Of a stretch of DNA of 5,017 bases, positions 1-5,017 are shown piece after piece. The stretch covers positions 4,844-9,860 of the forward strand of contig DNUB01000139.1 in assembly GCA_003508605.1 (NCBI GenBank), in the 5' to 3' direction. Below the pieces are notes generated by a model. It was not told the origin of the DNA. It saw nothing but the letters and a program-made list of their open reading frames with translations, and searched no databases. The stretch is from Oscillospiraceae bacterium (GTDB lineage Bacteria; Bacillota; Clostridia; Oscillospirales; Ruminococcaceae). The number at the start of each line of letters is the position of its first letter. Position 1 is the stretch's first letter. Position numbers and translations under genes: made by a program.

Positions 1-2259
1 GGCGCCAACAAGAACTCCATCAAGATCATCGGCGACCATACCGATATGTACGCACAGGCTTACTTTGCATATGACTCCAAAAAGTCAGGCGGCGTAACCA
101 TTTCTCACTTACGCTTCGGCAAGAGCCCGATAAAATCTACATATTTTGTTAACAAGGCTAACTTTGTTGCCTGCCATAATCCCAGCTATATTGACAAGTA
201 CAATATGGTTCAGGACGTTATCCCCGGCGGCAGCTTCCTGCTTAACTGTCAGTGGAGCGTTGACGAGCTTGACGAAAAGCTTCCCGCTCCCGTTAAGGCT
301 TATATCGCCAAGAACAATATCAACTTCTACATCATCAACGCTATCAAGGTTGCAAAGGAAATCGGTTTGGGCAACAAAACCAACACCGTTCTCCAGTCCG
401 CATTCTTCTCTATCGCCAACATTATCCCTGCCGAAGAGGCAAAGGACTATATGAAGAAGGCAGCTTACAAGTCATTCTCCAAGAAGGGCGAGGACATAGT
501 TAATATGAACTATGCCGCCATTGACAGAGGTGCGGGAGAGGTTATCAAGGTTGATGTTCCCGCTTCCTGGGCAAGCTGCGAAGGCGAGCTTCCCGTTCAC
601 AAGGCAGTAAGCGACAGAAAAGACCTTGAAGCGTTCATTAACAATATTCAGACTCCCTGCAACGCACAAAGAGGAGACGAGCTTCCTGTTTCCACATTTA
701 CATCAATGCCCGACGGTACGTTCCCTCAGGGTTCTGCTGCCTTTGAAAAGCGCGGCATAGCCGTTGACGTTCCCGAGTGGATTCCCGAAAACTGTATCCA
801 GTGCAACCAGTGTTCCGTTGTTTGTCCTCACGCTGTAATACGCCCTGTTATTATGACAGAGGAAGAAGCCAAGAACGGTCCTGCTTCAATGAAAACCAAG
901 GACGCTACGGGTATGGCAGGCTATAAGTACACAATGGCTATTTCCGTTTTGGACTGCACAGGCTGCGGTGCTTGCGTAAACACCTGTCCCGCTAAGACCA
1001 AGGCTTTGGCTTTGAAGCCTCTTGACAGTCAGATAGCTGAGCAGGAAAGCTTTGACTATGCTCATAAGCTTCAGTCCAAGCCCGAGGTTCTTGAAAAGTT
1101 CAAGGAAACAACCGTTAAGGGCAGCCAGTTTAAACAGCCCCTCCTGGAGTTCTCGGGCGCATGTGCGGGCTGCGGTGAAACTCCTTATGCAAAGCTTGTT
1201 ACACAGCTCTTCGGCGACAGAATGTATATTGCAAACGCAACGGGTTGCTCTTCGATTTGGGGAGGCTCCGCACCTTCAACTCCTTACACGGTAAACGCCG
1301 AGGGCAAGGGTCCCGCTTGGGGCAACTCACTGTTTGAAGATAATGCAGAGTTCGGTTTTGGTATGTTCCTTGCTCAGGACACACTGAGAGCGAGAGCACA
1401 GGCTCATTTAAAGGCTGTTGCCGAAAAACCCGGTGCGGAACATGCAAAGGAGCTTATTGACAAGTATTTTGAAACCGCAAACGACGGTGCGGCAAATGCC
1501 AAGGCTACAAAGGCTCTTGTATCTGCGCTTGAAGCTTGTCCTCATAAGGACGAGGATATGGCAGAGGTTCTTAAGCTTAAGGATTACCTCTCCAAGAAAT
1601 CCAACTGGATCTTCGGCGGAGACGGCTGGGCTTACGATATCGGTTACGGCGGTGTTGACCATGTTCTCGCCAGCGGCAAGAATATCAATATAATGGTATT
1701 CGATACCGAGGTTTATTCCAACACAGGCGGACAGGCATCAAAGGCTACGCCTATCGGCGCAATAGCACAGTTTGCCGCAGGCGGTAAGGATATCAAGAAT
1801 AAGGATCTTGCTGGAATCGCTATGAAGTACGGTTATGTATACGTTGCTCAGGTTTCTTTGGGCGCAGATAAGAACCAGTGCTTAAAGGCAATTCTGGAGG
1901 CGGAGGCTTACGACGGTCCTTCCCTTATTGTTTGCTATGCTCCTTGTATCAACCATGGTATCAAGGGCGGTTTGGCAATAGCGCAGCAGGTAGAAAAGGA
2001 AGCTGTTGAAGCAGGCTACTGGAACATCTTCAGATTTAATCCCGCTCTTGCAGCAGAAGGAAAGAATCCCTTCAGTTTGGATTGCAAGGCTCCCACAGGA
2101 GATTATAAGGCATTTATGATGAGAGAGGTTCGTTACAACTCACTTACTCGTCAGAATCCCGAAAAGGCAGCCGTTCTTTTTGACAAGGCAGTTGCTAACT
2201 CCAAGAAACGTTATGATGATTTGGTTGGACTTGTTGATTACTACAAGCCTGCCGAATAA
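1..2259 (+). CDS. nifJ: Pyruvate:ferredoxin (flavodoxin) oxidoreductase, C-terminal part (5' end outside window)
   Basis: Decarboxylates pyruvate with CoA to acetyl-CoA and CO2, passing two electrons to ferredoxin; a cytoplasmic enzyme central to clostridial fermentation. The frame is open from base 1, so the ATG at 46 is internal; 752 codons are visible of a family length near 1170-1190, so roughly 420-430 N-terminal residues (the pyrimidine-binding domain and the next domain) are missing. Visible, in fragment numbering: the end of the gamma-type domain (GANKNSIKIIG at 1-11), an EKR motif at 249-251, and a two-cluster ferredoxin domain with Cys 265/268/271/275 and 319/322/325/329. The TPP domain follows: Cys 388 and 391 in CAGCGE, Cys 416 in ATGCSS and Cys 649 in PCINHG fit the proximal 4Fe-4S ligands, and GDGW (540-543) to NTGG (574-577) binds Mg-TPP. 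All cluster ligands are intact. Lysine is mostly AAG and the codon bias is stronger than in neighbouring genes, suggesting high expression. It ends at TAA, followed by a terminator. Confidence 0.97.
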   Translation, partial: GANKNSIKIIGDHTDMYAQAYFAYDSKKSGGVTISHLRFGKSPIKSTYFVNKANFVACHNPSYIDKYNMVQDVIPGGSFLLNCQWSVDELDEKLPAPVKAYIAKNNINFYIINAIKVAKEIGLGNKTNTVLQSAFFSIANIIPAEEAKDYMKKAAYKSFSKKGEDIVNMNYAAIDRGAGEVIKVDVPASWASCEGELPVHKAVSDRKDLEAFINNIQTPCNAQRGDELPVSTFTSMPDGTFPQGSAAFEKRGIAVDVPEWIPENCIQCNQCSVVCPHAVIRPVIMTEEEAKNGPASMKTKDATGMAGYKYTMAISVLDCTGCGACVNTCPAKTKALALKPLDSQIAEQESFDYAHKLQSKPEVLEKFKETTVKGSQFKQPLLEFSGACAGCGETPYAKLVTQLFGDRMYIANATGCSSIWGGSAPSTPYTVNAEGKGPAWGNSLFEDNAEFGFGMFLAQDTLRARAQAHLKAVAEKPGAEHAKELIDKYFETANDGAANAKATKALVSALEACPHKDEDMAEVLKLKDYLSKKSNWIFGGDGWAYDIGYGGVDHVLASGKNINIMVFDTEVYSNTGGQASKATPIGAIAQFAAGGKDIKNKDLAGIAMKYGYVYVAQVSLGADKNQCLKAILEAEAYDGPSLIVCYAPCINHGIKGGLAIAQQVEKEAVEAGYWNIFRFNPALAAEGKNPFSLDCKAPTGDYKAFMMREVRYNSLTRQNPEKAAVLFDKAVANSKKRYDDLVGLVDYYKPAE

Positions 2260-2343
2260 TCCCATACACAACAAAAAGGAATTGTAATAGCGCAAGTTTT
2301 AAAAATCATAATTTAATGTAGGAATTAAATTAGTACAAGCATT

Positions 2344-2390
2344 AAGCCGCATTTGAGTACACAGCAAATGCGGCTTTATGTTTATATTAT
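2344..2390 (+). terminator. Rho-independent terminator of the PFOR gene
   Basis: A perfect 12-bp inverted repeat, AAGCCGCATTTG (2344-2355) and CAAATGCGGCTT (2365-2376), encloses a 9-nt loop and is followed by a T-rich but interrupted tail (TATGTTTATATTAT). It lies 84 bp after the PFOR stop, with no gene between. The stem is stable enough to end the PFOR transcript and to separate it from the next gene. Confidence 0.85.
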
Positions 2391-2401
2391 AGAGTATCTT
2401 T

Positions 2402-2432
2402 AAAAAACTTTTTTGCTTAAGCAAGGTTTTTT
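2402..2432 (+). terminator. AT-rich hairpin with T6 tract (possible leader attenuator or second terminator)
   Basis: AAAAAAC (2402-2408) can pair with GTTTTTT (2426-2432), and inside it TTGC (2413-2416) pairs with GCAA (2421-2424) around a TTAA loop. The inner part sits in the 12-bp palindrome TTGCTTAAGCAA. A TTTT bulge faces a single G. The structure ends 18 bp before the Shine-Dalgarno of the nucleoside phosphorylase-like gene. It may be a back-up terminator for PFOR read-through or an attenuator in the next gene's leader. Pairing is weak and mostly A-T. Confidence 0.35.
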
Positions 2433-2440
2433 GAGGTGTC

Positions 2441-2463
2441 CTGTATACAGAAAGGAGCTGTAT
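2441..2463 (+). promoter_or_regulatory. Palindrome and Shine-Dalgarno hairpin upstream of the phosphorylase-like gene
   Basis: CTGTATACAG (2441-2450) is a perfect 10-bp palindrome directly before the Shine-Dalgarno AAAGGAG (2451-2457), which is 10 nt from the ATG at 2468. The right half, ATACAG (2445-2450), is also complementary to CTGTAT (2458-2463), so the mRNA can fold a 6-bp stem with AAAGGAG exactly in the 7-nt loop. The ribosome binding site itself is certain by position; an operator or RNA-switch role is inference. Confidence 0.5.
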
Positions 2464-2467
2464 TTAT

Positions 2468-3247
2468 ATGATACTTGAAGAATTTGACTCCGATAAAAAT
2501 GCGGTCATAAATCCTGACATGATAGTAAGCAAAATAGAGGATTTTCCTGATATAACCGTTTCCTGTTTTTCCATGCATCTATTCACAAAACTGCTTGAAT
2601 TTTTTGAACCGCAAAGAATAGGAGAATCCCACAGCGCAACAGGCATTGTGCCTATTTATAAGGTAAAATACAAGAACGAAACCTTTGCTATGTATCAATC
2701 GTTTGTGGGAGAACCCGCTTGTGCGGGATTGTATGAGGATATTATTGCCATGGGCAGCAAGTGTCTTATTCTTTTAGGCAACTGTGGAGTTCTTGACAAA
2801 GGCATAGAAGACTGCGGCATTATAATTCCCATAAAAGCCATAAGAGATGAAGGTTTAAGCTATCACTATGCCTCACCCGGTGATACCATTGAGGTAAACA
2901 CCAAATACCGTGGTCTGTTTAAGGAAGTTTTGAGTGATTTTAACTATTCATATGTTGAAGGAATAACTTGGACCAACGATGCCTGTTACCGGGAAACAAA
3001 GGGAAAGGTAAGCAAGCGTAAGGAGCAGGGTGCAATCTGCGTGGAAATGGAATGTGCAGGTATGCAGGCTTTATGTAATTTCCGAAACACCGATTTTTTC
3101 CAGTTCTTCTATGCCGGAGATAATCTTGACCATTCGCAGTGGCAGCCACGAAGTATTTCAGGATATGTAAGACTGGACGACAAGAGTAAAATTGCATTAC
3201 TTGCTTTTGAACTCGGCTTGAAAATTAAAGCTTTGAATAAACAATAA
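2468..3247 (+). CDS. Nucleoside phosphorylase-superfamily protein (PNP/UDP type), substrate unknown
   Basis: 259 residues, about the usual length of bacterial PNP and uridine phosphorylase (near 240-255). The family cleaves the N-glycosidic bond of nucleosides, with phosphate (phosphorylases) or water (nucleosidases), in the cytoplasm. Features supporting the family: GEPACAGLYEDII (81-93) matches the GIPSCSIYTKEL region of E. coli PNP; LLGNCGVL (102-109) is the glycine-rich core loop; TWTNDACYRET (167-177) is the W-T-x-D-x-x-YRET motif of related phosphorylases; VEMECAG (192-198) is the ribose-binding EME motif; AGDNLD (216-221) carries Asp218 where PNP has the catalytic Asp of its SD motif. 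The position of the phosphate-binding Arg just before the GxCG loop is hydrophobic (LILLGNCG), so phosphorolysis is uncertain. No signal peptide or membrane segment is seen. The ATG is supported by AAAGGAG 10 nt upstream. The gene seems monocistronic: terminators on both sides, convergent neighbour downstream. Its codon use is more AT-rich than that of PFOR. Confidence 0.88.
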   Translation: MILEEFDSDKNAVINPDMIVSKIEDFPDITVSCFSMHLFTKLLEFFEPQRIGESHSATGIVPIYKVKYKNETFAMYQSFVGEPACAGLYEDIIAMGSKCLILLGNCGVLDKGIEDCGIIIPIKAIRDEGLSYHYASPGDTIEVNTKYRGLFKEVLSDFNYSYVEGITWTNDACYRETKGKVSKRKEQGAICVEMECAGMQALCNFRNTDFFQFFYAGDNLDHSQWQPRSISGYVRLDDKSKIALLAFELGLKIKALNKQ

Positions 3248-3256
3248 AACACCCTT

Positions 3257-3280
3257 CATGTTGAAGCATTATACAACATG
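3257..3280. terminator. Hairpin between convergent genes (weak bidirectional terminator)
   Basis: CATGTTG (3257-3263) pairs with CAACATG (3274-3280) across a 10-nt loop. On the + strand it is followed by ATTATTGTTCTATT; on the - strand by AAGGGTGTTTTATTGTTTATT. The position, 10 bp after one stop codon and 10 bp beyond the other, fits a shared terminator, but the 7-bp stem is weak and neither T-tract is continuous. Confidence 0.5.
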
Positions 3281-3284
3281 ATTA

Positions 3285-3300
3285 TTGTTCTATTGAACAA
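3285..3300. terminator. Second small hairpin overlapping the 3' end of the membrane-protein gene
   Basis: TTGTTC (3285-3290) and GAACAA (3295-3300) form a perfect 6-bp stem with a 4-nt loop. It includes the stop codon of the - strand gene (TAG at 3292-3290) and sits 4 bp from the neighbouring hairpin. The two together probably mark the end of the convergent transcripts; alone it is too weak for a firm terminator call. Confidence 0.3.
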
Positions 3301-3733
3301 CACTGTGTTTTTCTATGATTTTTCCAACGACAAAAGCCACAGCTCCCCCAAAAAGCATACCTAATCCAAAATAAAACAAATAAATATGGTAAACCGACTC
3401 CGCACCTGCAATCTCAAATATTCCCTGTAAAACCGAAGCGCAGGCAATCGCCGCCACTCCCGAATTCCAAAGATTAACGCACAGACGACCGGGAAAGCGT
3501 ATTTTAGCCGCAAGTGTGAAAACCAAACAGGGCAATGCACCCAAAACAAGCGGAATTACAAAAAGAAAGGTCATAAAAACCGAGTGTACACCATGTGAAA
3601 AGCTGTTATAAACAATATAAAAAACAAAACAAAAAGCCGCAGCACAAAGGTATATCAATAAGCCCTTTTTTGCAGAATTATTTATGTTTTTCTCGTCATA
3701 ATTCTTTAAATTCTCATTCTCCGATGTAAACAA
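3290..3733 (-). CDS. Predicted four-helix membrane protein of unknown function, TTG start
   Basis: 147 residues; I do not recognise a family. The N-terminus (1-23) is hydrophilic, rich in Asn, Glu and Lys. Four hydrophobic segments follow at about 24-45, 52-76, 88-109 and 113-138, ending in a short charged tail. The loop KIRFPGRLC (77-85) between segments 2 and 3 is positively charged and likely cytoplasmic, which would put both ends in the cytoplasm. Start choice: the frame has a TAA stop 9 bp upstream of the TTG at 3733-3731, and the first in-frame ATG is residue 54, inside segment 2, so TTG is the only ordinary start that keeps the full protein. A purine-rich Shine-Dalgarno lies 10 nt before it. 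The gene overlaps the 3' end of the phosphodiester glycosidase gene by 20 bp, so translation is probably coupled and both share a promoter. It could be an accessory or anchor for that enzyme; this is inference from position only. Confidence 0.75.
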   Translation of the reverse strand: MFTSENENLKNYDEKNINNSAKKGLLIYLCAAAFCFVFYIVYNSFSHGVHSVFMTFLFVIPLVLGALPCLVFTLAAKIRFPGRLCVNLWNSGVAAIACASVLQGIFEIAGAESVYHIYLFYFGLGMLFGGAVAFVVGKIIEKHSVVQ

Positions 3734-4796
3734 TGTCGCTTATCCCCCTTTCACCAAAGCGTCTTCCATCTGTAGGAACATTTACGACTTTCCCCATAAA
3801 CCACATAGTTGACGACCCTCCGCCGTCAAGATTATAGGCAGTGTTGCAGCCCTTACTCTTCATAAACAGGGCAAGACTGTTAAGGGAGAGTCCCCTGCTC
3901 TCATCTGTCCGTCCGTCTGAAACCACAAACAGGTAATGCAAGGGCGAAATCTGACCTATAGCTGTTCTCGGATTATCGTTCCAGGACATTTCCACCTCGG
4001 AATCCTCATTTACCAAAATCTCCGAATCGTTTATAAGCGCAGGACCGAAGCAGAAGATTTGAACCGCTCCCCTATCTGCCAAGGCTTGAGCGTCTATTTC
4101 AGGTTCTTTGTACACCTCCATATGACCGTCATCAAAAATTGCCATTCCGTCACATTGTTCGCCGCTTCTGCCGTTGGTGCGATACATATAACCGTTCCTC
4201 ATTACATAGCCCGATTCTCTGAATCCGTAATAATCCCCGTTAATTGCGAATATTGCGTTATTATTTGCGGCGATAGTTGATGTATATTGTTTCAGGTTTC
4301 GTCCAAAAGAATCATTGGCAAGCCCCGCCTTTAACAGACTTGGATCCTTTATAACTACTTCTCCTATGTAAACCTCTGTATCATCTACCCTTTCGTAGGT
4401 TATGCTTATTAAGATGCTTGAGCTTTGATAGCCGGTTTCGGTTATTACGGCTTCCTCCGGTTCGGTAATTATCGGTTCTTCCGTAACCGCCGATGCAGTA
4501 ACATCAAAGGTTTGCGCTTTGGAGGACTGACTTTCGGATACAAATATATCCTGTGTATTTGAAGTTTCCTTCGGTGTAATTACAGATAAGTCAGCAGTTG
4601 CTGCAGCTGTTGTGACTGTTGCAGCTGTTGCATCTGTTGTAATATTATTTTGTTCTGTAATGTCACCGATATAAACCAAATCCTTTGGAAGCACGAAGGT
4701 GTCAAGAAGCGTAAAAGTCACATACCCGGCCAACAGTATCCCGTAAACGGCCGACCAAAGGTAAGGAAATTTTATTTTATTGTTTTGATGTTTCAT
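3714..4796 (-). CDS. Membrane-anchored phosphodiester glycosidase family protein (NAGPA/DUF2233 domain)
   Basis: The C-terminal domain belongs to the family named after mammalian N-acetylglucosamine-1-phosphodiester alpha-N-acetylglucosaminidase; bacterial members are thought to cleave sugar phosphodiesters in extracellular or wall polymers. From the ATG at 4796 it has 360 residues: a basic N-terminus and one hydrophobic helix (about 10-36) forming a signal anchor, a Thr/Ala-rich linker (52-71) made of short repeats, an acidic stretch (102-121), then the domain from about 127 to the end. Family motifs seen: AINGDYYG (184-191), FGPAL (250-254), NPRTAIGQ (275-282), VSDGR (292-296), NLDGGGSSTM (322-331) and ERGISDIVYIG (349-359). 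All look intact. The domain should lie outside the membrane. The frame stays open to an ATG at 4847 (17 more residues), but that ATG lies between the -35 and -10 boxes of the consensus promoter, so the 4796 start is preferred, although its Shine-Dalgarno (AGGA, very close) is poor. It is first in an operon with the overlapping 4-TM gene. Confidence 0.85.
   Translation of the reverse strand: MKHQNNKIKFPYLWSAVYGILLAGYVTFTLLDTFVLPKDLVYIGDITEQNNITTDATAATVTTAAATADLSVITPKETSNTQDIFVSESQSSKAQTFDVTASAVTEEPIITEPEEAVITETGYQSSSILISITYERVDDTEVYIGEVVIKDPSLLKAGLANDSFGRNLKQYTSTIAANNNAIFAINGDYYGFRESGYVMRNGYMYRTNGRSGEQCDGMAIFDDGHMEVYKEPEIDAQALADRGAVQIFCFGPALINDSEILVNEDSEVEMSWNDNPRTAIGQISPLHYLFVVSDGRTDESRGLSLNSLALFMKSKGCNTAYNLDGGGSSTMWFMGKVVNVPTDGRRFGERGISDIVYIGE
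3743..3751 (-). promoter_or_regulatory. Ribosome binding site that decides the TTG start of the 4-TM gene
   Basis: On the - strand this reads AAAGGGGGA, ending about 10 nt before the TTG at 3733-3731. It is embedded in the glycosidase codons for Glu-Arg-Gly, in a motif region conserved for that protein. Good spacing and a G-rich core support initiation at TTG; coding constraint on Arg-Gly could also explain the purines. Confidence 0.55.
4594..4638 (-). repeat. 9-bp-period tandem repeat encoding the Thr/Ala linker
   Basis: Read on the + strand, five consecutive 9-mers are GCAGTTGCT, GCAGCTGTT, GTGACTGTT, GCAGCTGTT and GCATCTGTT; GCAGCTGTT is exact in two copies 18 bp apart. In the glycosidase they encode a Thr-Ala-Ala-like tripeptide series. 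Being a multiple of three, gain or loss of units keeps frame and would only change the length of the linker between anchor helix and enzyme domain. Confidence 0.7.
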
Positions 4797-4837
4797 AATC
4801 CTGTTTTTAATCCAATCTCTGTCTTTAAAATATTGTA

Positions 4838-4866
4838 ATTTTATCATAATTTGCAGCAGTTGTCAA
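4838..4866 (-). promoter_or_regulatory. Sigma-A promoter of the glycosidase/4-TM operon
   Basis: On the - strand TTGACA (4866-4861) is followed after exactly 17 nt by TAAAAT (4843-4838): a perfect -35 box, a one-mismatch -10 box and ideal spacing. Transcription should begin near 4831, giving a leader of about 35 nt to the ATG at 4796. The ATG at 4847-4845 falls between the two boxes and would not be in this transcript. Confidence 0.8.
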
Positions 4867-4913
4867 TATTTACGTATATTGTGGTTCTACTCCGAAAATT
4901 GTAGTGAATTATC

Positions 4914-4952
4914 AACAGTATTTTCCACCTTGCGGTGGGCTGTTTTATTTTT
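4914..4952 (+). terminator. Terminator-like hairpin with T-tract, no matching gene
   Basis: CCACC (4925-4929) and GGTGG (4934-4938) close a TTGC loop; AACAG (4914-4918) and CTGTT (4940-4944) add an outer stem across an asymmetric internal loop (TATTTT against G). TTATTTTT follows on the + strand. This has the form of a rho-independent terminator pointing right, but no + strand gene lies to its left after 3247. On the - strand the inner stem carries a GCAA (GNRA-type) tetraloop but no T-tract. The surrounding 4867-5017 holds no supportable gene. Confidence 0.35.
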
Positions 4953-5017
4953 ATAATCGCTTTGAGATTTGCCTTGCGGGTGCGCTTCTGCGGGGTTTTG
5001 AACTGCGTTTGGCTTTT

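Noticed and set aside
46..48. ATG at 46 as the start of the PFOR gene
   Set aside because: The frame is open and matches the PFOR family upstream to base 1; the gene is simply cut by the window edge.
2282..2312. TTGTAA-N19-CATAAT as a promoter for the phosphorylase-like gene
   Set aside because: The spacer is too long, and the strong PFOR terminator lies between it and the gene.
2385..2390. TATTAT as a -10 box for the phosphorylase-like gene
   Set aside because: No -35-like hexamer at 15-19 bp upstream; that region is the terminator stem.
3936..4280. 114-codon + strand open frame opposite the glycosidase gene
   Set aside because: It lies antisense to conserved glycosidase motifs, has no ribosome binding site of note and no recognisable protein features; it is a shadow of the real gene. 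The other overlapping open frames inside PFOR and the phosphorylase-like gene were rejected for the same reason.
4910..4919. TTATCAACA as a possible DnaA box
   Set aside because: One mismatch to TTATCCACA, a single copy, and no replication gene or AT-rich unwinding region pattern nearby.
4844..5017. Open - strand frame of 57 codons entering from the right edge and stopping with TGA that overlaps the ATG at 4847 (ATGA)
   Set aside because: The translation is rich in Lys, Arg, Ile and Asn with no recognisable motif, runs through the hairpin and the -35 box, and looks like AT-rich non-coding sequence. A real gene tail cannot be excluded without the flanking sequence.

Overview
The window looks like chromosomal DNA from an anaerobic, low-to-middle-GC Firmicute, most likely a gut-type clostridium (Ruminococcus/Oscillospiraceae-like). 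The basis is a clostridial pyruvate:ferredoxin oxidoreductase, AAAGGAG-type ribosome binding sites, AT-rich spacers and a consensus sigma-A promoter. The genus is an inference. No rRNA, tRNA, CRISPR array, transposase or integrase is visible.

Layout: (1) 1-2259, + strand: the C-terminal two-thirds of pyruvate:ferredoxin oxidoreductase, cut by the left window edge and closed by a 12-bp terminator hairpin. (2) 2260-2467: a 208-bp spacer with that terminator, a second AT-rich hairpin, and a palindrome that can present the next gene's Shine-Dalgarno in a loop. (3) 2468-3247, + strand: a divergent nucleoside phosphorylase-superfamily protein that keeps the EME ribose-binding motif but lacks the usual phosphate-binding Arg. 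(4) 3248-3300: a short convergent spacer with two hairpins. (5) 3290-4796, - strand: a two-gene operon. A membrane-anchored phosphodiester glycosidase (NAGPA/DUF2233) comes first, then a 4-TM protein of unknown family that starts at TTG 20 bp inside the glycosidase gene. (6) 4797-5017: the operon promoter (TTGACA-N17-TAAAAT) and a gene-poor right edge with a + strand hairpin and T-tract.

The genes do not form one pathway. PFOR is central energy metabolism (pyruvate to acetyl-CoA plus reduced ferredoxin) and the phosphorylase-like protein is probably nucleoside salvage or turnover. The - strand pair is a cell-envelope unit, probably acting on sugar phosphodiesters in extracellular or wall polymers. 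I found no convincing novel defence or mobile system. The points most worth a second look are the phosphorylase active-site change, the translationally coupled orphan membrane protein, the glycosidase start that a strong promoter appears to rule out, and the unexplained right-edge hairpin.
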